A stretch of 45,947 nucleotides of DNA from Burkholderiaceae bacterium (GTDB lineage: Bacteria; Pseudomonadota; Gammaproteobacteria; Burkholderiales; WYBJ01), in the NCBI GenBank assembly GCA_011525945.1, contig WYBJ01000195.1:1-45947 (forward strand), read 5' to 3'. The notes under the pieces are model-generated. The model saw nothing but the letters and a program-made list of their open reading frames with translations, did not search any database and was not told where the DNA came from. The stretch's first letter is position 1. The number at the start of each line of letters is the position of its first letter. Made by a program: the position numbers and the translations under genes. Positions 22,303-29,386 of the stretch are shown piece by piece.

Positions 22303-23598
22303 CTAGCGCGCCTCGCCCATCCAGCGCACGACGCCGGCCACGCCGTCCACCGCCATGCGCGCACCGTCAGGGATTCGTTGCGTCGCTTCGTGCACGCCGA
22401 GCACCATCGGGATGCCGCGTTCGCGTGCGAGCGATGCGAGGTGCGAGGTGCTTCCGCCCAGCTCCGAGACGAGCCCGGCAAGGCGCGGCAGCACCTGGCT
22501 GAGCGCCGGCCCGGCCACCTTGGTGACCAGGATGTCACCTGGCGCGACGCGCGCCAGTTCGCACTCGCAATTGACGACCACGGCGCGACCTTCGCCCCAG
22601 CCGATGCCGGCCGGGTGGCCGTTCAAGCGCGGATGATGCAACCACGCCTTGTCGGCCTTCTGCGCAGCGCGCATGCGTAGCGGCCGCGCCTGCAACAGCT
22701 TGAATCCTTCCTCGTCGAGCGCCCACTCGATCTCGACCGGCATGTTCATGAACCCGGCGATGGCCTTCATCATTCGGCCGAGTTCGGCCGCTTGCCCACG
22801 ATCGAGGCAGGGGGTCGTCGTCAATGCCTTGGGGACGAGGCGCGCCATGGGCTCGGCACGATGCGTGCAGCCGACGCTATGATCCTTGCGTCCTGCGACA
22901 ACTTCCGACACTTCGCCCTCGGCGCTTAGCTGATAGCGGTCGGGCGTCACCTCGCCTTGTGCGATCGACGAACCGAGGCCCCAGGTTGCGCTCAATAGCA
23001 TGCCGCCATCGGCTGTCTGGCTCATACCGCCACCCGCGGCGCGTGCGCTGATCAGAGGCTGCACCAACACAGCCATCGCCGTGTCGGCTGGGTCAAGCCC
23101 GTGTGTGGCCATGTAGCGCAGCGCGCGCGTCGCCCACAGCGCCCCCCAGCAGGCGCGCACCGCAGTCATGAACTCCTGCTCGTCTTCGATGCCGAGAAAA
23201 CTTTCGAACTGGCCGGCGAAGCTCGCGCCCTCGCGGTCTTCCACCAGGGCGGACGAGCGCACGACCAGCAGCGCCCCCGTTTCATCGGCCAGTCGCCTGC
23301 GCGCGGCGACCAGCGGCTCGAGAATTTCTGCAATGAGCGGCCGGTCGAGCAACCCCAGCTTCATGTCCAGCGCGTTGCGCCGCGCGCGCACCGCATCGTC
23401 AGTGGCGAACGCGCCGCGCGCCGAGCTCTCGAGTCCGAGGGCTTTTACCTGCGCACGATAGGCAGCCGCGGTCAGGCAGAAGCCGCGCGGAACCGGGAAG
23501 CCCGCCCGCTGCAACGCAGCCTGATTGGCCGCCTTGGGACCGACCCGGCTTGGGTCGCAGGATTCCGGTGTGCCGAGCTCGAGGATGTAATTGAACAT
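22303..23598 (-). CDS. PEP-synthase-like phosphotransferase without the PEP/pyruvate barrel
   Basis: 431 residues with two recognisable parts. Residues 1-310 are an ATP-grasp pyruvate phosphate dikinase N-domain: GPKAANQAALQRAG, VRSSALVEDREGASFAGQFESFLG, and VEIEWALDEEG with LLQARPL at the end. Residues 340-430 are the swivelling phosphohistidine domain: GDILVTKVAGP, then the phosphoryl-carrying His 386 in GGSTSHLASLARERGIPMVLG. The C-terminal alpha/beta barrel that binds PEP/pyruvate in PpsA (about 790 residues) is missing, so His-P must be passed to another acceptor, as in rifampicin phosphotransferase-type layouts. ATG 23598 has no clear ribosome-binding site. Function not assignable. Confidence 0.82.
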   Translation of the reverse strand: MFNYILELGTPESCDPSRVGPKAANQAALQRAGFPVPRGFCLTAAAYRAQVKALGLESSARGAFATDDAVRARRNALDMKLGLLDRPLIAEILEPLVAARRRLADETGALLVVRSSALVEDREGASFAGQFESFLGIEDEQEFMTAVRACWGALWATRALRYMATHGLDPADTAMAVLVQPLISARAAGGGMSQTADGGMLLSATWGLGSSIAQGEVTPDRYQLSAEGEVSEVVAGRKDHSVGCTHRAEPMARLVPKALTTTPCLDRGQAAELGRMMKAIAGFMNMPVEIEWALDEEGFKLLQARPLRMRAAQKADKAWLHHPRLNGHPAGIGWGEGRAVVVNCECELARVAPGDILVTKVAGPALSQVLPRLAGLVSELGGSTSHLASLARERGIPMVLGVHEATQRIPDGARMAVDGVAGVVRWMGEAR

Positions 23599-23626
23599 GA
23601 GGAGTGATGAACACCAGAGGGTTTGC

Positions 23627-23722
23627 TTCCCTCTCCCTCAGGGAGAGATCGAGGGTGAGGGAACTATGCGTCCCGCGCGGGGCTTCCCCTCACCCCCCAG
23701 CCCCCCCGGAAGGAGAGGGGAG
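23627..23722. repeat. Composite palindromic repeat (REP-like)
   Basis: Nested inverted repeats in a noncoding gap: a small hairpin CTCTCCC-TCA-GGGAGAG (23631-23647), arms GGGTGAGGG (23653-23661) and CCCTCACCC (23687-23695), outer arms CCCTCTCC near 23629 and GGAGAGGGG near 23712, and a self-complementary CCCGCGCGGG inside. This layout is typical of dispersed palindromic repeats in high-GC proteobacteria. Confidence 0.6.
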
Positions 23723-23808
23723 CGTGCTGGAAAACGGGCTTCAGTAAATTAGGCCGAGCGCTGCCTTTACGGCCGTACCGAAAATACCCTGACCTGGTCC
23801 TAGTTCGA

Positions 23809-25077
23809 TCAGCGTCCGGCAAGCGTGGAATACCCCGGCATCGGATCGACCACGGTGATCTGCTCCACCGGGAAGTTGGAGATGATCTCGACCTTGTCCT
23901 TGTGCACGATCAGCATTTCTTCGATACGCACACCCCACTGGTGCATCTTGCCGTGCTGGGTCTCCAAGGCGAACACCATGCCTTCCTGGATCTCCACCGG
24001 ATGGTCCAGCGACCAGATGCGCGAGATGACAGGCGGATCGTACTGTGCCAGTCCAAGCCCATGACCCCACAGGTTGGCCGCGGCCTGGTCCTCGTCCTTG
24101 TAACCCCAGGTCTCCATCGCGGAAGGCCACTTGGAGGCAATGTCGCGGGTGGTCGCACCGACCTTCACTTCCTTGATCGAATCGTACAGCCACTTCAGCG
24201 CCGTCGCGTAGACATCCTTCTGCTCCTGCGTCGGTTCCTTGCCCGCGCAGTAGGTTCGGTAATAACACGACTTGTAGCCATTCCAGGTGAGTGCCGCCAG
24301 ATCCATGAAGACGATGTCGCCAGGTTTGACGATGCGATCCGAGAAATTACGCCAGTTGGGCCAGGTGTTCGGACCCGAGGAGACGATGACGTCCTCGACG
24401 TCCTCCATTCCGGGAATGTTGTAGAGGTACTCCATGATATGCGCGGTGAGCTGGTTCTCGGTGCGCCCAGGTTGCAGGAATTTCATGAACTCCCAATGCG
24501 CCGCATCCCCGATCGCGCCCACCATACGCAGGCACTCCTGCTCGTCGGCGTTCTTCACCGCGCGCGCCTCCATCATCGGTGACATGCCGTCGGTCCACTC
24601 GATGCCTTCCTCCTTGAAGATCTGGATCATGTTGATGTCGACGAAGTCGACACCAAGCTTCATGCCCGAGACGTTGCTCTTTTTCATCTCCTGCTTGATC
24701 GCGTTAGTGAACTTGCGCACCTGCTGCAGCGAGGCAGGACCGGCGGCGCCTTTGATCCAGGCGTACGACCAGCGCACGTTCTCCTTCGGAATCCAGGGTG
24801 AGTGGCGTTCGATCTGGAAGCCGATATCGCCCTGCTCGAACAGCACCGGCTTGTCGTCGCCGCACAACATGGCATAGCGCAACCCGGGTTTGAGTCGATT
24901 CCAACCCGGGGTGAGCGTGCTCGTGACGTAACGGACGTTCTCGTCGTACATGAGCAGCATGGCGCCCAGACCGTGTGCCTTCATGCGGCTTCGCGCGCGC
25001 TCGAGGCGGTAGTTGCGAAGGCGCTCCCAGTTGACCCGCTGTTGCCAATCCAGACCCACCATTCCGAAATTTGCCAC
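23809..25077 (-). CDS. M24-fold (Xaa-Pro peptidase/creatinase-like) protein with an altered metal site
   Basis: 422-residue protein with the two-domain layout of creatinase/prolidase enzymes: N-terminal domain to about residue 165, then the pita-bread catalytic domain. Aligning motifs by eye, metal ligands Asp 259 (VFMDLAA), His 339 (GHGLGL), Glu 372 (ALETQHG) and Glu 386 or 387 (RIEEML) are present. The bridging Asp of the usual GYxSDxTRT is Cys 271 here (GYKSCYYRT). It may therefore be a metal-free hydrolase like creatinase, a single-metal enzyme, or a lyase of the DddP type. The start is GTG 25077 with GGAGG six bases upstream. It follows the hydantoinase/acetone-carboxylase-type remnant by 108 bases on the same strand and may once have been part of that operon. 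Confidence 0.85.
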   Translation of the reverse strand: MANFGMVGLDWQQRVNWERLRNYRLERARSRMKAHGLGAMLLMYDENVRYVTSTLTPGWNRLKPGLRYAMLCGDDKPVLFEQGDIGFQIERHSPWIPKENVRWSYAWIKGAAGPASLQQVRKFTNAIKQEMKKSNVSGMKLGVDFVDINMIQIFKEEGIEWTDGMSPMMEARAVKNADEQECLRMVGAIGDAAHWEFMKFLQPGRTENQLTAHIMEYLYNIPGMEDVEDVIVSSGPNTWPNWRNFSDRIVKPGDIVFMDLAALTWNGYKSCYYRTYCAGKEPTQEQKDVYATALKWLYDSIKEVKVGATTRDIASKWPSAMETWGYKDEDQAAANLWGHGLGLAQYDPPVISRIWSLDHPVEIQEGMVFALETQHGKMHQWGVRIEEMLIVHKDKVEIISNFPVEQITVVDPMPGYSTLAGR

Positions 25078-25185
25078 GTCGATCCTCCAGTCAGAGCGAA
25101 TGATGCGCGATCGCAGTCACGCGGCGCCGCGATCCGAAGCACGAAAAATTGTACCACGCGCCCGCGGCATGTCCGGACAAAAGAT

Positions 25186-25305
25186 TCAGCCCGCAAGCTC
25201 GATGTCGTGCAGCACCGGATCATGCTCGAGCGCGACCTCGTTCTCGATCAGACGCCCGCAGCCCGGACAGAAGAATTGGCGAAAAACCGGCCGGGCATCG
25301 ATAAA
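25186..25305 (-). pseudogene. 3' remnant of an acetone-carboxylase gamma-like gene
   Basis: In a frame different from the upstream hydantoinase-B piece, the minus strand reads VFRQFFCPGCGRLIENEVA and then a DPVLHDIEL ending before a stop at 25186. The CxxC knuckle followed by E-V-A and HDIEL is what I know from small gamma subunits of acetone/acetophenone-carboxylase-type enzymes. Only about 35 C-terminal residues survive, and no start codon or N-terminal half remains. The piece is joined directly to the hydantoinase-B fragment, as expected if one deletion removed the end of one gene and the start of the next. Confidence 0.6.
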
Positions 25306-25711
25306 ACGCGCGCTCGCCGTTGTCGAGGATGCGCTTCATCACCGCCTTGACCGCGCCGGCACCGTAGCGTCGGATGAGCGCAACAACGCGGTCCCGGGCA
25401 GTGGTGTTGCCGGCGAGTTGGGCGCGGAAGTCGAGCGCGACCGCGGCGGGCTTGCGCGAGGCACGCAGGTACAGCTCCTCGATGTCGCGCCGGACGCAAT
25501 CGCCCTCGACGATCTTCACCGGCGGAATCAGGATACCCTCGTCGAACGCGTCGCGCGCCGCGGGGCAGAAACTCCCGGGCGGGATGCCGCCGATATCGTA
25601 TTGATGCAGGCAGTTGGTGACCCAGCAGAACAGCGCCCGCTCCCAGACGTATGGCTTGTTGCGACCGTCGAACAGGCCATCGGAGATGGCGCTCAAGCGT
25701 GCGGGGGTCAT
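25290..25711 (-). pseudogene. Hydantoinase B / acetone carboxylase alpha-type remnant
   Basis: The reading frame starts at ATG 25711, sharing ATGA with the end of the hydantoinase-A remnant as in intact hyuAB operons. Most of the conserved N-terminal domain is lacking. What remains is an internal block: HQYDIGGIPPGSF, DEGILIPPVKIVEGD, RRDIEELYLRASRKP, LDFRAQLAGN and VVALIRRYGAGAV. Intact HyuB-type proteins have 550-780 residues, whereas here about 140 are recognisable. After DNGERAFY the frame loses homology and runs out at 25220, with the gamma-like tail continuing in another frame. Not expected to be functional. Confidence 0.72.
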
Positions 25712-26264
25712 GAGGTGCTTTCGAACGTCAGAACGAAGTTACCGAATTCGTCGACATGAAAGCGGACGCCCGGCTGGACCACGACCGTCGTAGTGCACGT
25801 TTCCATGATCGCCGGGCCGGTCAAGGCATTGCCCGCAAGCAGTTTATCGCCGTCGTACACGGCGGTGGCAACGAGCGCTCTGGCCTCAGACCACCAGATG
25901 GCGCGCGTGCATCCGCTCATGCGCTTCGCGCCTCAGTGCGGCAACGATCGCATCGATGCGCGCGGCATCGAACGGCGTGGCCAGGATCTCGGCATGTTCG
26001 AGGATGTGCAATACGTCGGCTACCGCGGCGCCGAAGGCACACCAGGTCGATGCCGCCTCCTTCTGTGGCACGACGACGCGCCCGATACCGAGCTCGCGTG
26101 CAAACGCGCCCGCGCTGTCGGGCCCTACGCTAATGCGCTGCGATTCGGCGTCGACTCGAACCAGACTACCGCCGCCGCTGCCGATCGATGACGACGCAAT
26201 CGGTGAACGTGCCGCCGATGTCGATACCGACTAGGAAACCGGTCGCGTGATCGGCCACAGGCAT
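25708..26264 (-). pseudogene. Hydantoinase A / acetone carboxylase beta-type remnant with several internal deletions
   Basis: Four recognisable pieces of a roughly 700-residue HyuA-type protein lie in the right order within 557 bases. (1) From ATG 26264, FLVGIDIGGTFTDCVVIDR, the ATPase-type N-terminus, which hits a stop at 26166. (2) In another frame from about 26180, GSGGGSLVRVD and VGPDSAGA, the central phosphate loop. (3) Fused to it, ELGIGRVVVPQ and ADVLHILEHAEIL, stopping at 25886. (4) In a further frame, VYDGDKLLAGNALTGPAIME and VVVQPGVRFHVDEFGNFVL, the C-terminus, stopping at 25708. At least three deletions and two frame changes are needed to explain this. Confidence 0.75.
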
Positions 26265-26604
26265 CACGTCGAGAGCGCATACCCCGGCATCGCGGGCACG
26301 CTCGATCGATCCCGGCGGTTGCGAGCTTCCGGCGTCATTGCAAAGGCCACGATGATCCTCCCCTTCGGCGAGGCATGGTAGCGGCTCCCGTGCCGCGATG
26401 TCCATCTGCGCCGCAGAATCGTTCCGGATGGTTGTGCGGGCACAGAATCAAGGTCGCGCGCAGCGAGCAGGATGTCCGCCACGACCTGCTGCGTGATGGG
26501 GCGAGCGCCTAGCCCGATAACGACAGCGCGTGTTACAGTCCTCGCATCGCTGACACTTCCAACACCGACGCCGGAACAACGCGCCGGCGCCGGGACGCGA
26601 CCGC
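26265..26604. other. Divergent gap between the hydantoinase-A remnant and the cupin gene
   Basis: 340 bases without a gene I can name. The minus strand has a protein-like stretch at about 26445-26530 (AVVIGLGARPITQQ, then ADILLAARDLDSV) that could be one more gene scrap, but it has no start, no recognised family and no clear boundaries. No promoter with both hexamers was found for the cupin gene. Confidence 0.4.
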
Positions 26605-27114
26605 ATGCCGTTCTACCGCTTCGAGCAGTTCCAGAGCCGATTGCTCACCCCGCACCTGTCCAGCGGCGCGGCGCCCGTGATCGAAGGCCGCTATATGTCC
26701 TTCTGCCTTCTGCACAAAGAGGCGGGCACGGGTTCGGAGTTGCATTACCATCCGAATGAGCTGCTGATTTTTCCCATTCGAGGCAAGATCAATGCGATCG
26801 TCGGGACGGACCGACGCATCGTCGCGCCCGGCACGTTCGTGCACTGCCCGGCATACGCGCGCCACTCGATGAAGGCGGCCGAAGACGGTCCGGTCGACTA
26901 TCTATACATCAAGGACATGATCGACGGTGAACGCAAGCGCTGCGGGCCGGGGGACATCGCTCATCTGCCACGCGGCGGTACTTGGACGCTGGTCGCATCC
27001 GCACCGGCGACTCGATATGCTGCGGTGCGCTCGACTGCGTGGCTCGAGCGCAAGATCGATACCATGAGCCCCGAAGAGCAGGCGCGGGCGCGAGTCGAGC
27101 GCAAGGCAAACTAA
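26605..27114 (+). CDS. Cupin domain protein
   Basis: 169 residues with a single cupin barrel. Cupin motif 1 is GSELHYHPNELLIFPIRG, with His/His/Glu ligands for a metal. Motif 2 follows as PGTFVHCPAYARHSM, with the second His. After residue 110 comes a non-cupin extension (GDIAHLPRGGTW) and a charged helical C-terminus. Small cupins of this type are dioxygenases, isomerases or sensor-like proteins; nothing here fixes which. First gene of a tight plus-strand series: 12 bases separate it from the next gene. The ribosome-binding site is weak. Confidence 0.82.
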   Translation: MPFYRFEQFQSRLLTPHLSSGAAPVIEGRYMSFCLLHKEAGTGSELHYHPNELLIFPIRGKINAIVGTDRRIVAPGTFVHCPAYARHSMKAAEDGPVDYLYIKDMIDGERKRCGPGDIAHLPRGGTWTLVASAPATRYAAVRSTAWLERKIDTMSPEEQARARVERKAN

Positions 27115-27126
27115 TCGAAGGGAGGC

Positions 27127-28131
27127 ATGATGGGGCGGGCGAAGCCGCCGGCATTGCGCGTGGGATTCGTCGGCTTGGGCATCATCGGATCGGCGCTTTC
27201 CAAGCATCTGCTCGCAGCCGGATTCGATGTCAGCGGTTACGACACCGATGCGGCGCGGCGGGCTTTGCTGGGCGAACGTGGCGGTCGCCCGCTCGCTTCG
27301 GCGGCGGCAGTAGCGGCACGTGCTGACGTGGTGATCACGGCACTGGCGAGCTACGCGGCGTACGAGTCCGCCTATTTCGGTCCGGACGGCATCGCGCAGG
27401 GCGGCTGGCGCGCTAGCACGCGACAGACGCGGCGCGATCGCGCGCATGCGTCTCGGCGTGCGCTGCTCGTGGCCGACGTGAGTACGATGCCGCTCGAGCG
27501 CAAGACCGGCGCGCGCGAGCGCCTCGCGCAACGCGGTATTCGCATGCTCGATTGCCCGATCAGCGGAACTGGCGCGCAGGCGGAGAGCAAAGATATCGCC
27601 GTCTATGCGAGCGGTCCTGAGGCGGATGTGCGCGGCGTCTGGGCCGTGCTGGAAGGTTTCTCGCGCAAGGTTTGGTTCGTTGGCGAGTTCGGTGCGGGCT
27701 CGAAGCTGAAGTACGTGGCGAACCATCTGGTCACGGTTCACAACGTGGCCGCGGCGGAAGCGCTGACGCTCGGGATCAAATCCGGCCTCGAACCGCAATT
27801 GATGCTCGAAGCGCTGAGCAGCGGCGCAGGTACCTCGCGCATGCTGGAGGTGCGCGGAGCGCTCATGCTCGCAGACGACTACGAACGCCCGACGATGAAA
27901 TGCGACGTCTATCAGAAGGATATCGATATCATCGGGGATTTCGCCACGCGCCTGCGCTGTCCGACGCCGTTGTTCGATGCATCGCGCGCGCTCTATAGCG
28001 CCGCGCTGGCGCAAGGTCGAGACAAACAGGACACTGCGGCGGTATGCGCGGTATTGAAGCAGATGGCCGGAGTGGCGCCCGCGACGGCGCGCCCGGCGAC
28101 GGCAGTACGCACACGAACGCGAAAGGGGTAA
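27127..28131 (+). CDS. NAD(P)-dependent 3-hydroxyisobutyrate dehydrogenase-family enzyme
   Basis: 334-residue beta-hydroxyacid dehydrogenase. The Rossmann loop is GFVGLGIIGSALSKHL. The substrate-binding motif DCPISGTGAQAESK stands in place of the common D-A-P-V-S-G-G. The catalytic Lys region is GAGSKLKYVANHLVTVHN, and KDIDIIGDFA lies in the all-helical C-terminal half. Unusually, an Arg-rich insert of some 25 residues (about residues 91-116, GWRASTRQTRRDRAHASRRA) precedes the V-A-D-V-S-T strand. GGGAGG lies just before the ATG pair at 27127. It ends four bases before the LVIVD gene, so the two are cotranscribed. Substrate unknown. Confidence 0.87.
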   Translation: MMGRAKPPALRVGFVGLGIIGSALSKHLLAAGFDVSGYDTDAARRALLGERGGRPLASAAAVAARADVVITALASYAAYESAYFGPDGIAQGGWRASTRQTRRDRAHASRRALLVADVSTMPLERKTGARERLAQRGIRMLDCPISGTGAQAESKDIAVYASGPEADVRGVWAVLEGFSRKVWFVGEFGAGSKLKYVANHLVTVHNVAAAEALTLGIKSGLEPQLMLEALSSGAGTSRMLEVRGALMLADDYERPTMKCDVYQKDIDIIGDFATRLRCPTPLFDASRALYSAALAQGRDKQDTAAVCAVLKQMAGVAPATARPATAVRTRTRKG

Positions 28132-28135
28132 CGCA

Positions 28136-29380
28136 ATGAGTACGAGCATGAATGTCGGCAGCCAGGCCGACCGCACCTTGTCGTTGAACATGACACTTCT
28201 CTCTCACCACGAGCTGGACGGTTTTGGCGGAGTGGGCGAAGGGGTGGCGATGCAGATGGCCAAGGACGGCCGACGCATCCTCTGGCTCGCGCACGAGTCG
28301 GCGCCAAAGAACTTCACTGCTGTCGACGTGAGCGATCCGCGCGCGCCGAAGATGGTCGTGCAGACCGATCTGCCACACGCACAGGTGCGCTCCAACTCGC
28401 TCGAAGTCTCAGGCGATACCCTCGCTGTGGCCTACCAGACCAAGCAGGTCGGGATGAAGCCGGCCGGATTCGATTTGTTCGATATCAGCGTGCCGGAGAA
28501 GCCGCGTCTGATCGCGCACTTCGATGCCTCCGGGCCGCATTCGCGCGGAGCGCACTGCTTGTGGTTCGTCGATGGCGAAACCGTCCACATGGCCTCGGGC
28601 GCGGCGGATTTCCAGCCGCGCAATCCCAAGGACGATCAGTTCTACCGCATCATCGACGTGCGCAATCCGAGCAAACCGACCGAAGTCGGCCGCTGGTGGT
28701 ATCCCGGCACCCGCGAGGGCGACAGCGAGCCGCCGGTGCGGCGCATGCCGAAGTTCGATTCGGGCTACCGTGCGCACAACACCAATGCGTATCCCGAACG
28801 ACCCGATCGCGCTTACATCGGCTATATCGATGGCGGCGCGGTCATCCTCGACATTTCCGACAGGGCGCAGCCGAAGCTCGTGGCGAACTGGCGCCATTCG
28901 CCGCCGAACACCGGTTTCACCCACACCGTGATGCCGCTTCCCAAACGCGAACTGCTGATCGTGACCGACGAGTGCACAAAGGACGACGGCGCCGACTGGC
29001 CGAAGATGACCTGGGTGGTGGACAACCGCGACGAGACCAACCCCGTGCCGATCGCGACTTTTCCGCTGCCGCCGGTGGAGGTGTTCGCCAAGCGCGGCGG
29101 CCGCTACGGCTCGCACAACCTGCACGAGAACCCCCCGGTGAAGTGCGCGCATCGCGACGACCGGATCGTGCTCGCGACGTTCTTCAACGGCGGCATGCGG
29201 GCGTTCGATATCTCCAACCCTTACCAGCCGGTAGAGGTGGGTTACTTCGTTCCCGGCGCGCCGAAGATGTCGCCCAAGGGCTCGGTTCAGATCAACGACG
29301 TGTACTGGGACGATCGTGGCGTCGTGTTCTGTGTCGACCGCTTCGCGGGCGGATTGTATGCGGTGGAGATGAAGATCTAG
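28136..29380 (+). CDS. LVIVD-repeat beta-propeller protein, candidate metalloenzyme
   Basis: 414 residues, no signal peptide. At least six blades show the LVIVD repeat: TAVDVSDPRAP (61), FDLFDISVPEKP (112), RIIDVRNPSKP (171), VILDISDRAQP (236), WVVDNRDETNP (293) and RAFDISNPYQP (355). At the matching place of successive blades stand His 140 (RGAH), His 214 (YRAHN), His 263 (FTHT) and His 327 (GSHN), with His 330 nearby. This recalls the axial histidine metal centres of selenium-binding/methanethiol-oxidase and carotenoid-oxygenase propellers. Known members of the LVIVD family are mostly uncharacterised. A COG0523 metallochaperone-type GTPase starts six bases downstream. Fold secure, metal site inferred. 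Confidence 0.85.
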   Translation: MSTSMNVGSQADRTLSLNMTLLSHHELDGFGGVGEGVAMQMAKDGRRILWLAHESAPKNFTAVDVSDPRAPKMVVQTDLPHAQVRSNSLEVSGDTLAVAYQTKQVGMKPAGFDLFDISVPEKPRLIAHFDASGPHSRGAHCLWFVDGETVHMASGAADFQPRNPKDDQFYRIIDVRNPSKPTEVGRWWYPGTREGDSEPPVRRMPKFDSGYRAHNTNAYPERPDRAYIGYIDGGAVILDISDRAQPKLVANWRHSPPNTGFTHTVMPLPKRELLIVTDECTKDDGADWPKMTWVVDNRDETNPVPIATFPLPPVEVFAKRGGRYGSHNLHENPPVKCAHRDDRIVLATFFNGGMRAFDISNPYQPVEVGYFVPGAPKMSPKGSVQINDVYWDDRGVVFCVDRFAGGLYAVEMKI

Positions 29381-29386
29381 CGTTAC

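Noticed and set aside
25248-25499. Second minus-strand frame across the hydantoinase-B remnant as a separate gene
   Set aside because: Arg/Pro-rich frame shadow of the remnant with no motif.
26445-26530. Protein-like minus-strand stretch (VVIGLGARPITQQ, ADILLAARDL)
   Set aside because: No start, no known family, too short to separate from chance in GC-rich DNA.
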